Numbered from the stretch's first letter, positions 27,726 through 37,149 are shown. The stretch is 64,000 nucleotides of DNA from Helicobacter ibis (GCF_027859255.1 NZ_JAQHXR010000003.1:1-64000), one strand, 5' to 3'. Notes: generated from the letters alone by a model not told the origin. A program made the numbers and translations.

Positions 27726-28582
27726 CTAAAACTTCTTCCACAGACTAATAGTAAATACACTATCGGGTGCTGATGAGCTGCCTCCTGCTGTCCCGCTTAC
27801 AGAAATAGCTGTATTAGAATTAATGCTATATGTAGTTCCTAGAGACATAGTTGGTATAGAATAAGAATTAGAAGTTTTTCTTCCTTCAAACTTAGAAGCA
27901 CTCTGATATCTCTGCTCCAATCCTACATCAAACGAAATCTTAGGGCTTAAAATTATAGACATATCAAATCCAAAATAAATACTATTTCCATATTCTAAAG
28001 ATCCATATGCAAAATCTCTATCTGCATTATAGACTCCACCTATATAAATAGATGATATGATGGGGTCGGAGTAGTTTTTTAATGCAAATCGTGCAGAATA
28101 TGATTTAAATATAAAGTTTTTATCTTCATCAAAATGATTTTCTCTTTGTATTACACCACTTTGCAGTGTAATTTGTGGCACAAATATATCTTTTATAGTA
28201 TCTAGCGTATAAATACCACCTATCCACAACGAATCAAAATCAAAACTCCTATTAGTATGATAATCAAGCCCAAAATTACTAACATATTCATTTTGTTTAT
28301 AACTACCATTGCCAGATATGAGCAAATCTAGCTTTGGAGTTATAGAATATATAAAGGTCTGATTTATTGACAATCTCTTTGTATCAGTCCAGTTTTTAGT
28401 ATCAGGCTGTGCTACTAGTGTAGGATACATATTATAAATATAAGCATTACCACTACTTAAATAACTTACACTTGTTATGCTTCTTAATCCTATTTGCTTT
28501 TAAACAAAGAATCCGTAGTAATAGGCTCTGATGCCACACAAAAAGAAAATACCCCAACCAAACATAATAACTTTTTTAACAT
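27726..28582 (-). pseudogene. Outer-membrane beta-barrel protein, N-terminally frameshifted
   Basis: ATG 28582 (sharing a base with the upstream stop, TAATG) opens a signal peptide MLKKLLCLVGVFSFCVASE but stops after about 30 codons. The remaining frame (from about 28495 to 27726) encodes about 250 residues of alternating beta strands with aromatic ends and a terminal SLWKKF, a barrel C-terminal signature. Adding one A to the AAAA run at 28498-28501 joins both frames into KKQIGLRSITSVSYLSSG. No specific porin family is recognised. Position beside the C39 peptidase suggests a secretion or surface-assembly role, with FapF as a loose precedent. Confidence 0.65.
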
Positions 28583-29577
28583 TAATACTCTTCCTTTTTA
28601 GAATCTTTTAATATATCTCTTATAATAGAATCATATTTAGATTCTTTATGTATATCTTCGCTTTCATCTTTTGCAATAGCCTTAAGGTAATAATCCATTA
28701 GCTTATCTTTATTTTCTTTTTGAATCTCCTCTGGGCTTTTTGCCTCTTTTTCAGATTCAACAATACCACTAGGAGAATACTCACTTGGCATTCCTCTTTG
28801 AAATTTCCCATATTCACTAAGCTTTGTATGTGGAGATTCTGCTCTAGCAAATGCATCACTCTTAAAAGCATACATTAGTAAAATACCTTCTCTTTTAAAC
28901 TCTCCATTCTCAGTCATATAATCTTGCATTAAAGGCGTGTTAAAATCACTAGCGTCAAAAACTCCATTGCCCTTTTGCATTATTTCTTCTTTCGTATAAT
29001 GTTGTTTATTGTCTGAAAACAAAAAATTAAATTCTCCGTTTGCATGAGATAAACCAGCAATTATATCGATAGATTCAAACTCAGGATAATAAACATCTTT
29101 TTCCCTTGCAATAGGTGTTGTAAAGTAATCATTAATAGCCTGTAGTGCGTTTTTATGTATCTTATAATCGCTATGCAAATTAGAAGCCTTTAAAAAATCT
29201 TGCCCCATGAAGCCATTTTCATCTATGCTATATCCACCAAAAGTATTTTTATAAGAAATACCTGCTGGATTTGAAGTATTTAGAAAGTTTTGCATATTTG
29301 ATTTTGCAATTAAAGATTCTTCGGCTTTTATATCGTTTTTAAAGCTAAGTGGATTGTTCGTATCATGCTTAAAATTACCACTTGTAACATATGCCCCTAG
29401 ATAAGAAGTTGCATTTTCATAAGAATCAGGAGCTAAATAAGACTCCACCCTATATTGACCTTGCGATTGTATATTTTTAATTCGCTCTTTTTCTGCCTCT
29501 ATCCTTTCATAAGATACAGAATAATCGCTTCGTATCTCAAAAGGCTTATATGTTGTTTGCATTGTATTAGAAATCAT
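28582..29577 (-). CDS. Hypothetical protein with shared C-terminal KYDSII tag (A)
   Basis: A 331-residue soluble protein without Sec signal, starting MISNTMQTTYKPFEIRSDYS. It is rich in Asn, Ser and Glu, and predicted mixed alpha/beta; no catalytic motif is recognised. Its C-terminus HKESKYDSIIRDILKDSKK closely matches that of the gene at 30222-31151, although the rest of the two proteins is not obviously alike. AAGGATAAAAA precedes the ATG. It lies directly upstream of the barrel gene with a TAATG overlap, so they are co-translated. Export by a flagellar-type or other non-Sec route is a hypothesis. Confidence 0.6.
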   Translation of the reverse strand: MISNTMQTTYKPFEIRSDYSVSYERIEAEKERIKNIQSQGQYRVESYLAPDSYENATSYLGAYVTSGNFKHDTNNPLSFKNDIKAEESLIAKSNMQNFLNTSNPAGISYKNTFGGYSIDENGFMGQDFLKASNLHSDYKIHKNALQAINDYFTTPIAREKDVYYPEFESIDIIAGLSHANGEFNFLFSDNKQHYTKEEIMQKGNGVFDASDFNTPLMQDYMTENGEFKREGILLMYAFKSDAFARAESPHTKLSEYGKFQRGMPSEYSPSGIVESEKEAKSPEEIQKENKDKLMDYYLKAIAKDESEDIHKESKYDSIIRDILKDSKKEEY

Positions 29578-29634
29578 TTTTTATCCTTTTTCAACGCAAT
29601 CCTTTGCAAAATTTGTTTATCCTTATTTTATCAA

Positions 29635-30090
29635 CTAATAGCCATACTTACTACTATATCTACCATTAATAACTTTATACAACCTTGTAGAAGCACTAAA
29701 TGGTATTTCTCTTATAGATTTCCTACTAGTATCTATTCCAACTAGCCAACATTCCTCACGCCCTAAATTAAATCTTTGTGCATAACCCAATACCTCATTT
29801 GGCTGAAGTATATTTAACAATTCATTAGAAAAATCACTCACAGGGTATGGCCTCAAATCATAAGGATTTACTATATAATAGTTTGTATATATAGCCGAAC
29901 CTTGCACATAAAATCTATCATAAAATTGCAGTCCCCCCACAACTTTACTCATCTCTTCATCATTTAATTCTCTAACACCTATAGAATCTTTATTATAGAT
30001 TCCATTAGTAGCAATAGATATTAGATCATTTGCATATATATTTGAAGTAATACTTGATAGTATAAATATACTAAGTATTAGTTTTTTCAT
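29635..30090 (-). CDS. Sec-exported protein with a double-glycine leader motif
   Basis: A 151-residue protein. A Sec signal (MKKLILSIFILSSITSNIYA) is followed about 18 residues later by VRELNDEEMSKVVGG (residues 39-53), matching the bacteriocin-type double-glycine leader cleaved by C39 peptidases (acidic/hydrophobic pattern, GG at -2/-1). The predicted mature product, about 98 residues, starts LQFYDRFYVQGS and is Tyr-rich. A single Cys lies in GREECWLVG. The C39 peptidase gene of the same strand is 2 kb downstream and also bears a Sec signal, so processing in the periplasm is the natural inference. AAAGGAGAGAGC precedes the ATG. It is not a classical bacteriocin precursor because of its size and Sec signal. 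Confidence 0.68.
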   Translation of the reverse strand: MKKLILSIFILSSITSNIYANDLISIATNGIYNKDSIGVRELNDEEMSKVVGGLQFYDRFYVQGSAIYTNYYIVNPYDLRPYPVSDFSNELLNILQPNEVLGYAQRFNLGREECWLVGIDTSRKSIREIPFSASTRLYKVINGRYSSKYGY

Positions 30091-30221
30091 GCTCTCTCCT
30101 TTATGTTAGTATTAATTCATTCTAAATTGATAGTTTTTAGCATTAACTTAAACTTATTAGTTGTAAAAATAGTTTGCAACACAATATCACTTAAAGTAAC
30201 GCTTATTAATATTACACAACA

Positions 30222-31151
30222 CTATCCTGCTCCTTCTCTCATCTTAGCTTCTCTCATACTTAATATATCTTTAATAATAGAATCATATTTAGATTCTTTA
30301 TAGTATTTAGTATTACTATTGTATGTATTATTATCTCTAATATCTAATACATCAAACATACTCTTTTGCATATTGGTTTGTGCAGAGAGGAGGAAGGATT
30401 CTAGAGATATATTATTGTTTTGTATATTTGTTGGCTCTTCTTTAAGATAAGCCAAATAAGTTAATGGGTGTGATTTATCTGGCTTTACATCATAGTTATA
30501 CACTTTACCATCTATCTCTACATTATCTCCACTAAGATAATAAGAATATATAGTAGTTAGTGCATCTGTTATTTTGTCTGCTTTATCATCACTAATATAT
30601 GGCAACATAGCTCCAAAAAAATCTATTTCTTTCCTTATTGCACTACCTATGATCCCATTAAAAGTTACTTCATTGTTGTAGCTATCAGGCTTTATATCAT
30701 AATCTCCAATAGATTCATTTTTTTCTATGAATCTCAAATTGCTTAATAGCTCCAATCCACCATTTTTAACCATAATATCTTTGTATTCTTGGCTATTTAC
30801 ATCTAAATTATCCATAGCATATCTTGCTTTTTCTATTAATTCTTTATGCTCTTCTAAAAAATTTTTCATCTCTTGTTGCAAAAATGCTTTTGCTTCATCT
30901 GCTTGTTGTTTATTTGAATGATTGATTTTATTGTTTAATTTATTTGTAATTTTATCAGCCAAAATATAATCATCGAATATACCACCATATGTGATACCAT
31001 TTATCATTAAGTCATATCTTTCTTGGCTTTTGCTTACTAATCTATCTTTGTTATGTATATGTGCATTAAAGCTAGATTCTGTATTTGTATTATTAGAAGA
31101 ATTATTTCTTATAAATAAGTTTGCATTATTGTTGATTGATGAAAGAACCAT
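30222..31151 (-). CDS. Hypothetical protein with shared C-terminal KYDSII tag (B), sigma-54 controlled
   Basis: A 309-residue protein. Its start MVLSSINNNANLFIRNNSSN is Ser/Asn-rich and lacks a Sec signal, a style seen in flagellum-exported proteins. The middle is helical; the C-terminus YKESKYDSIIKDILSMREAK matches the tag of the gene at 28582-29577. ATG 31151 is preceded by AAGGG; the frame extends to GTG 31172 without better support. A sigma-54 promoter lies 85 bases upstream, tying it to the flagellar regulon. No family recognised. Confidence 0.6.
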   Translation of the reverse strand: MVLSSINNNANLFIRNNSSNNTNTESSFNAHIHNKDRLVSKSQERYDLMINGITYGGIFDDYILADKITNKLNNKINHSNKQQADEAKAFLQQEMKNFLEEHKELIEKARYAMDNLDVNSQEYKDIMVKNGGLELLSNLRFIEKNESIGDYDIKPDSYNNEVTFNGIIGSAIRKEIDFFGAMLPYISDDKADKITDALTTIYSYYLSGDNVEIDGKVYNYDVKPDKSHPLTYLAYLKEEPTNIQNNNISLESFLLSAQTNMQKSMFDVLDIRDNNTYNSNTKYYKESKYDSIIKDILSMREAKMREGAG

Positions 31152-31235
31152 GAGATTGCCCTTCTTGCACACTATTTAGATGATGAATCTAAATAAATAA
31201 GATATCAAAAACGATACAAGCCACTTAAAGAATAC

Positions 31236-31252
31236 AAGCAAAAATTATTCCA
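31236..31252 (-). promoter_or_regulatory. Sigma-54 (RpoN) promoter
   Basis: On the minus strand TGGAATAATTTTTGCTT has GG and GC separated by exactly 10 bases and the TTTTTGCTT form typical of Campylobacter RpoN sites. It is oriented toward the tagged hypothetical gene starting at 31151. Confidence 0.72.
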
Positions 31253-31309
31253 TGAATAAATATTATTAGAGGAGTTATAGAAGCATGCAAATGCTCCTAT
31301 AAATAAAGA

Positions 31310-32533
31310 CTAAAAGAATATTTTTAAACTACCACTTATAACAAGTGCGTTTATAATGTCTATAAAAAATGCACCAACTAATGGCACAACGATAAATGCC
31401 ATATGACTAGGCCCATAATGATGAGTAACAGTTTGCATATTAACCATTGCTGTAGGAGTAGCACCAAGTCCAAATCCACAATGTCCCGATGCAAGAACTG
31501 CTGCATCATAGTCTTTACCACAGAATCTAAATGTTACAAATATTGCATATAGAACCATAAGTGTAACTTGTATAGTCAAAATAACAATCATAGGTAATGC
31601 TAAAGACACTAGATCTAATATATTAATAGTCATAAGTGCAAATGCCAAAAATAAAGACAAGCTTACATTTCCAATTACACTTACTTCTCTATCAAAAACT
31701 TTATGCAATTTGGTTGCTTCAAGCACATTTCTCAAAATAGCACCAACAAGCAAACACCAAACGAATGTAGGTATCGTAACTGGCAAACTCCCCTTAGAAT
31801 AATCTGCCACTATAGTTCCAATAAGCAAAGCAATAGCAATTAATGCTAAAGATTCTACAAATGAAGTAGCAGTTATTAGCTTTGGACGCTCTGGAGTTTC
31901 AAATGCAGTGCTATTTATTTGCCCATTTTCTTGTGCCTCTTTTGCGTGATTACTAGGAGCTAGATTATATTTTTTTACCAAATAATGAGCTACTGGACCA
32001 CCAACCAAACCACCAGCGATAAGTCCAAATGTAGCACACGCAACAGCAACTTCTAATGCCGCATTAAAGTTATAAGGCATATCTTTAAACACAGAAGCCC
32101 ATGCTGCACCTGTCCCATGACCTCCACTCATTGTTATAGAACCACCCAAAAGACCTATTAGAGGATTAACCCCCATGGCTTGTGCAACAAGAACACCTGC
32201 TACATTTTGTAAAAATAAAAGTCCTGTAACAATTATCAAAAAGCCAAAGAGTATCTTGCCACCCTTTTTAAAAGAAGCAAAATCAGCAGATAGACCTATA
32301 CTTGCATAGAATGCCAACATTAATGGATCCTTTAAAGAACCATCAAAGTTGAATTTGATACCGAAATATTTAAGCAGTATAAAAATACCAATAGCCACAA
32401 CAATTCCTCCAACTACTGGCTCTGGTATATTGTAATCTTGTAAAAACTTACTTTTACTTATAAAAAATCTACCAAGCAACAACACTCCCACCAAACATGC
32501 AAGTGTTGCATAGAAATTCATTGTAAGTTCCAT
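31310..32533 (-). CDS. gltS: Sodium/glutamate symporter
   Basis: A 407-residue inner-membrane protein with about ten hydrophobic helices in two inverted halves. GltS features include IPEPVVGGIVVAI near the start, GGSITMSGGHGTGAAWA (reentrant loop 1) and ASGHCGFGLGATPTAMVNMQ (reentrant loop 2). It couples Na+ to L-glutamate uptake. GGAGGTAATTC precedes the ATG. It appears to be a single-gene transcript between the tagged-protein locus and bioA. Confidence 0.93.
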   Translation of the reverse strand: MELTMNFYATLACLVGVLLLGRFFISKSKFLQDYNIPEPVVGGIVVAIGIFILLKYFGIKFNFDGSLKDPLMLAFYASIGLSADFASFKKGGKILFGFLIIVTGLLFLQNVAGVLVAQAMGVNPLIGLLGGSITMSGGHGTGAAWASVFKDMPYNFNAALEVAVACATFGLIAGGLVGGPVAHYLVKKYNLAPSNHAKEAQENGQINSTAFETPERPKLITATSFVESLALIAIALLIGTIVADYSKGSLPVTIPTFVWCLLVGAILRNVLEATKLHKVFDREVSVIGNVSLSLFLAFALMTINILDLVSLALPMIVILTIQVTLMVLYAIFVTFRFCGKDYDAAVLASGHCGFGLGATPTAMVNMQTVTHHYGPSHMAFIVVPLVGAFFIDIINALVISGSLKIFF

Positions 32534-32627
32534 GAATTACCTCCATTAATCAAATGCAATAAAAGTAACACGATGATTTTTAAAATTGTATAAATTATAG
32601 TTAAATTATATTTAACTTTTTGTAATT

Positions 32628-33911
32628 TTATTGAAAAGTTTCAAAAATACACTTTAGATTATCAAAAACGAACAATACCTCATCTTTAGTGATTACATAA
32701 GGTGGCATGAAATAAATGGTATTTCCAAGTGGTCGTAACAATAGCCCTTTCTTAAGCCCTTTGTTAAAAACCTCTAAACCTTTTCGCTCATTGACAAACC
32801 CAACAATATCAAAGGCTAATACCATACCACAACGCCTAAGATTCTGTATAAAATTAAATTCCAAAAGCTCTTGTGCCTTCTCCCAAATAAAATCACTTAG
32901 AATCTTGTTTGCCACTATTACATTATCTTTTTCAAAAATATCTAGTGTAGCATTTGCACATGCGCACGCAAGAGCATTCCCAGTGTATGAATGAGAGTGC
33001 AAAAAAGCCTTATTTTCATAAAATGGTGCATAAAAAATATTATAAACTTCATTCTTTAACAAAACCACAGATAGAGGTAGATACCCACCACTAATGCCCT
33101 TACTAAGGCATAAAAAATCAGGAGTTACACCACACTGCTCAAATGCAAACATGCTTCCAGTTCTACCAAACCCAACTGCTATTTCATCAAAAATGACATA
33201 AATTCCATATTTTCTACACAAATTTGTTGCTTCTTTTACAAATTCTGCATTATACATATTCATTCCACCAGCACATTGTATTAGTGGTTCAAGAACAAAT
33301 GCAGCTATTTTATCTTTATTTTCTTTTAGTGTATTTTCTAATTCTTCTAATGATTCTAAATAGAAATCTCCTCTTGGTGCTTTTATTTTTATACTTTTGC
33401 ATAAAAGTGGCTTGTAAGATTCATTATAAATTCCAATATCCCCTATGGATAATGCACCTATTGTCTCCCCATGATACGCATTTTGTAACGATATAAATGA
33501 ATTTACATTTTTATCTTCAAATCTCTTAGCAGCAAATGCCATTTTTAATGCAACCTCAATAACACTTGAACCATTATCAGCATAGAAACATTTATCAAAT
33601 GAATAATTTGTCAATTTTATTAATCTTTTTGAAAGAGTTATTATTGGTTCATGTGTAAAAGTAGCAAAAATAACATGCTCTAATTTATCTACTTGTTCTT
33701 TTAATTTTTGGTTTATGTAAGGATTACAATGCCCAAATATATTTACCCACCAACTTGATATACAATCGATATATTTTTCTCCATTATAACCATACAAATA
33801 CACTCCACTAGCACTTTTTATAGGCACCAATGGGACATTTTTTTCAAAGTCATGCATTTGCATACAAGGATGCCAAATATATTCCAAATCTTCTCTAACC
33901 AAACTATCCAT
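32628..33911 (-). CDS. bioA: Adenosylmethionine-8-amino-7-oxononanoate aminotransferase
   Basis: A 427-residue PLP enzyme of biotin synthesis. It contains [12 protein letters not shown] at the N-terminus (typical BioA), [13 protein letters not shown], the PLP-Asp block [21 protein letters not shown] and the Lys loop [19 protein letters not shown], then [13 protein letters not shown]. It uses S-adenosylmethionine as amino donor. No other bio gene is adjacent, common in Campylobacterota. It starts ten bases after the symporter gene, suggesting a shared transcript. Confidence 0.93.
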   Translation of the reverse strand: MDSLVREDLEYIWHPCMQMHDFEKNVPLVPIKSASGVYLYGYNGEKYIDCISSWWVNIFGHCNPYINQKLKEQVDKLEHVIFATFTHEPIITLSKRLIKLTNYSFDKCFYADNGSSVIEVALKMAFAAKRFEDKNVNSFISLQNAYHGETIGALSIGDIGIYNESYKPLLCKSIKIKAPRGDFYLESLEELENTLKENKDKIAAFVLEPLIQCAGGMNMYNAEFVKEATNLCRKYGIYVIFDEIAVGFGRTGSMFAFEQCGVTPDFLCLSKGISGGYLPLSVVLLKNEVYNIFYAPFYENKAFLHSHSYTGNALACACANATLDIFEKDNVIVANKILSDFIWEKAQELLEFNFIQNLRRCGMVLAFDIVGFVNERKGLEVFNKGLKKGLLLRPLGNTIYFMPPYVITKDEVLFVFDNLKCIFETFQ

Positions 33912-33920
33912 TAAAAATCC

Positions 33921-35297
33921 TTAAGAATTATAAGTATCCTTATTAAGTGCATTTAGATTCTTGTCTGTTAAAATAGCCGAAGTCATAGCACCAGATACAT
34001 TGCTAGCAGTCCTTGCCATATCAACTATTGGATCTACTGCTAAAATCAAAGTAAGATACACAAAATACTCACCAAAGCCTATTCCTGTAAGCATGATTGA
34101 AGCTGCCATAGTTGCAGATCCCGGAACACCAGCGATTCCTAAAGAACCCAAAATTGCAATTAAAATAACCATCACAACAAATGTTAAATCAATATCAATT
34201 CCAATACAATATGCAATAAACACCGCAGAGAGTGCAGGAAAATATCCAGCACAACCATTTAGTCCAACCGTCGTTCCAATGGAAGCTACAAAGTTTGACA
34301 CTGAAGAGCTAACTCCTAGCTTGTTTTGTAGCGTAGAAATAGTAAGTGGCAATGTCCCAACTGATGAACGAGAGCTAAAGGCAAAAAGCAATACAGAAAA
34401 TGACTTTTTAATATACACAAAAGGATTTAGTCCATTTATCCCTAAAAGCACACAATGCACAACAAACATAACCATCATTGCAACATAAATTAATGCAATA
34501 AATAATAAAGCTATTTTAATTGCTTCAAACCCATTTGATACAACCACATTTGCCATCATGCACAAAATTGCATAAGGCATAAATGAAATAACAAAGCTAG
34601 TAATATTCATAATAATACCATGTAGTGCAAAAATAAATTTTTCAAAAACTTTATATGAGATTCTGTCATTTTGTTTTTGCAAACTTCTAGCACCAAACCC
34701 AATAAAAAACGAAAAAATTACAATTGCAATTATATTCTCACTAGTCATGGCCTTAGCTATATTACTAGGTATTAACCCAAGTAATATATCAGTAATGCTT
34801 AGCACATCTCGAATCTCTCTATTTCCAATTTGTATATCAAATCCACTACCAAGCTCAAAATACCAACCAAGTAAAAGCCCAACACACGCTGCAATAGCAG
34901 TGGTAAAAAGTATCCAAAACAAACTATATAAGAGTAAAGAAGCAACCTTTATATCTTTGGAGAGATTCATAACTACTTTAATAATAGACACGCTTATAAT
35001 AGGTATTACAAGCATTTTGATAAATCCAATAAAAGCAGTTGAAACAAAACTAAACCATGTTTTAACTTCATTAAACCAAATTATTTCTTTAGCGCTTTTT
35101 ACATCTGGATACCCAGCTAAATACTGCAAAACAAACCCAAGTACCAATCCAACAAAAAGTGCAAAAAGCATTCGTATTGAAAAGCTAATATTATTTTTAT
35201 ACATTTTATAAATTACAAAAAATATAACAAATAAAAACCCTAAAGTAACGATTGTTTGCAATTGAGATAATATTAAAAAAGATTCTACAAACTTCAT
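33921..35297 (-). CDS. Dicarboxylate/amino-acid:cation symporter, probable cystine transporter (TcyP-like)
   Basis: A 458-residue membrane protein of the DAACS family. The serine-rich stretch AFSSRSSVGTLPLTI is hairpin loop 1, and GLNGCAGYFPAL and AVDPIVDMARTASNVSGAM are helix 7/8 substrate and cation elements. The extra N-terminal helix and the stretch FIGFIKMLVIPIISVSII resemble the L-cystine transporters TcyP/YdjN more than GltP. Substrate is inferred by resemblance. It sits just upstream of bioA. Confidence 0.8.
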   Translation of the reverse strand: MKFVESFLILSQLQTIVTLGFLFVIFFVIYKMYKNNISFSIRMLFALFVGLVLGFVLQYLAGYPDVKSAKEIIWFNEVKTWFSFVSTAFIGFIKMLVIPIISVSIIKVVMNLSKDIKVASLLLYSLFWILFTTAIAACVGLLLGWYFELGSGFDIQIGNREIRDVLSITDILLGLIPSNIAKAMTSENIIAIVIFSFFIGFGARSLQKQNDRISYKVFEKFIFALHGIIMNITSFVISFMPYAILCMMANVVVSNGFEAIKIALLFIALIYVAMMVMFVVHCVLLGINGLNPFVYIKKSFSVLLFAFSSRSSVGTLPLTISTLQNKLGVSSSVSNFVASIGTTVGLNGCAGYFPALSAVFIAYCIGIDIDLTFVVMVILIAILGSLGIAGVPGSATMAASIMLTGIGFGEYFVYLTLILAVDPIVDMARTASNVSGAMTSAILTDKNLNALNKDTYNS

Positions 35298-35391
35298 AAC
35301 AATACCTTAACATAAATAAAGAGAAAAATTTTAGGAAGTGAAGTTATAAAAAAAGTTCTTAAGTGAGACTGAAATTATAAAAGAAAATAGC

Positions 35392-35410
35392 AATGAGTTA
35401 AAAACTCATT
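35392..35410 (-). terminator. Intrinsic terminator of the small periplasmic protein gene
   Basis: AATGAGTT and AACTCATT form an 8-bp stem with a 3-base loop, three bases after the stop of the minus-strand gene. On that strand it is followed within a few bases by TTTTCTTTT. Confidence 0.65.
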
Positions 35411-35413
35411 GTA

Positions 35414-35815
35414 TTAATATGCTCTAGGAATGCATTTCCACTCTATTTCTTTAGCAACAAGCTCCATATTTTGTGGTAATTGTGTTTTAGGATCTATTGC
35501 TTGAGAATTACTATCGTTATATGCATTATATCCACCATGTGGAACTGCCTCAACCTTTACAAACTTGCCAATAGTCAAATCTTTAAAACTACCATATATA
35601 TCTTGCCCAAAAGCACCACAATCATCACCTTTAATTTCTGTATAAGGCAACACTTTTATAACTAACTTACCACCATTCATGCTAGATAGTGTTATAGTCT
35701 TATTTGCATTATCTACAGCACTTATTTGTCCATTGACATCAAAATCAAAATCAGCAAATGATAAACTACCACACATACACACACCTAAAACCATTGAAAG
35801 TAATTTCTTTTTCAT
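35414..35815 (-). CDS. Small periplasmic protein, DUF5666-like
   Basis: A 133-residue protein with a Sec signal (MKKKLLSMVLGVCMCGSLSFA) and one small beta domain (VNGQISAVDNANKTITLSSM, then YTEIKGDDCGAFG and KFVKVEAVP), resembling the OB-like DUF5666 repeats of exported proteins. Two Cys (CGAFG, WKCIP) could form a disulfide; a DsbA-like gene lies just upstream on the same strand. Function unknown. A terminator follows. Confidence 0.6.
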   Translation of the reverse strand: MKKKLLSMVLGVCMCGSLSFADFDFDVNGQISAVDNANKTITLSSMNGGKLVIKVLPYTEIKGDDCGAFGQDIYGSFKDLTIGKFVKVEAVPHGGYNAYNDSNSQAIDPKTQLPQNMELVAKEIEWKCIPRAY

Positions 35816-35875
35816 AAATTCTCCTTAATAAATTTATGATGTGATTTTAGATTCTATTTATAAAGCAAGTGTGAA

Positions 35876-36517
35876 TTATTTTTTCTCCAATAAAGAATCT
35901 ATTTTAAAAATTAAATCTTCAGTACTTGAAATATTTTTTGTTACTATCATATATTTACCATTTACTATAAAGCTTGGCACACCTTGAAACTCTGCATACT
36001 GCATAGAATCACGCCATTTTTTTAGAGTATTTTGTGTATTTTTATCCTTTAGAATCTTTTTGTATTCTTCACTTGAAATCCCTAAAATAGCTAATCCATC
36101 GGATAAAAACTCATCTTCAGACTGCCACTTCTTTTGCTTTGTATGCATTAGGTCAAAATAAAGATTCGTAACTTTTTTAAAGTTTGAATTATTAGATTTT
36201 GTGCTAAGTCCAGTATCTAAATCCAAATTCAAAGCCACTGCTAGAATCTCGGAAAATACTTCATGCAACCTAACACCAGCACTTAAATGATAAGGATAAA
36301 ATGCAACACTATTAGGCAAAAACTCTAACACCTTTGGTAAGTCTTTATTAAAATACTCACAATGCGGACAACCGACATTGAAAAGCTCTATTACACTATT
36401 TTCTGTATTTTTTATGGGATTCTTTAAGATAATATAGTCTTCACCTTCTTTTAAATCACCAGCAAACAAAACACCAAAACTTAAAATTCCTAAAAACAAA
36501 ACTTTAAACAACTTCAT
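35876..36517 (-). CDS. DsbA-type thiol:disulfide oxidoreductase
   Basis: A 213-residue exported protein. After a signal peptide (cleavage near LFA-GD, about residue 20) comes a thioredoxin fold with active site VGCPHCEYF (CPHC, about 49-52), a helical insertion and cis-Pro loop FQGVPSFIVNG. It introduces disulfides into periplasmic proteins, recycled by a DsbB/DsbI-type membrane partner not seen here. It starts 2 bases after thyX, forming a ruvC-thyX-dsbA operon. Which of the several Campylobacterota DsbA paralogues it represents is unclear. Confidence 0.85.
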   Translation of the reverse strand: MKLFKVLFLGILSFGVLFAGDLKEGEDYIILKNPIKNTENSVIELFNVGCPHCEYFNKDLPKVLEFLPNSVAFYPYHLSAGVRLHEVFSEILAVALNLDLDTGLSTKSNNSNFKKVTNLYFDLMHTKQKKWQSEDEFLSDGLAILGISSEEYKKILKDKNTQNTLKKWRDSMQYAEFQGVPSFIVNGKYMIVTKNISSTEDLIFKIDSLLEKK

Positions 36518-36519
36518 TA

Positions 36520-37149
36520 TTAATTCTCCTTAGTAATACAATTTTCAAAAATAAACTTATGCTCTTGTGGTAGTTTCTCAAAAATATTTTGTGCTAAGTT
36601 TCTAATCTCCCATAAAGCAGACTTAGAACTTCTTAAAGTTAGAAAATTTTGCAAACTTCTTGCATTGATACTCCAAGTTAGCTCTGTTTTGTAAGATTCA
36701 GGCATTGCAAATTTTGCTAAATCATTACTAATATTTACAATTAAAAGTTTGCGTAAATTTTCTAATGCCATTAAAGAGGCTTCATTTACTGCTTGATTTT
36801 CTGTAAAGACTAAGAATCTCTTAGCTCTATTTAAATTATCCTCACAAAATGGCAAAAAAGATTCTTCTTCTTTTAGTTCTTTTAGAGTATAGCGACTACT
36901 TTTTACCGATAAAGAAGCCATTCTATGTCTGGCAAGTTCTTGCAAGCAAGCCCTGCTTATACCTTGAATATAAAAAGTATAATTTAAATGTTCTAGCGTG
37001 GAGGCATGTTTAAATTTATTTCCTACTCTATCGATAAGTTCAATGTCTATTTCTCCACCATTATCACCTTTTTCAAAACTTTGCCAACAAGTTCTAATTG
37101 CATGAGAACAAATCTTTAAATCAGTGTAATTTAAAAGTGTTATTTCCAT
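36520..37149 (-). CDS. thyX: Flavin-dependent thymidylate synthase
   Basis: A 209-residue FAD enzyme making dTMP from dUMP with methylenetetrahydrofolate and NADPH. The ThyX motif RHRMASLSVKSSRY (residues 74-87) fits RHRxxSxNxxSxRY with Ser replacing Asn, and HASTLEHLNYTFYI, ELTWSINARSLQNFLTLR are further family blocks. It follows ruvC by 8 bases. It replaces ThyA, as usual in Helicobacter. Confidence 0.94.
   Translation of the reverse strand: MEITLLNYTDLKICSHAIRTCWQSFEKGDNGGEIDIELIDRVGNKFKHASTLEHLNYTFYIQGISRACLQELARHRMASLSVKSSRYTLKELKEEESFLPFCEDNLNRAKRFLVFTENQAVNEASLMALENLRKLLIVNISNDLAKFAMPESYKTELTWSINARSLQNFLTLRSSKSALWEIRNLAQNIFEKLPQEHKFIFENCITKEN

Noticed and set aside
33961-34488. 175-codon plus-strand frame
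   Set aside because: Antisense shadow of the symporter gene; its composition mirrors hydrophobic codons on the other strand.
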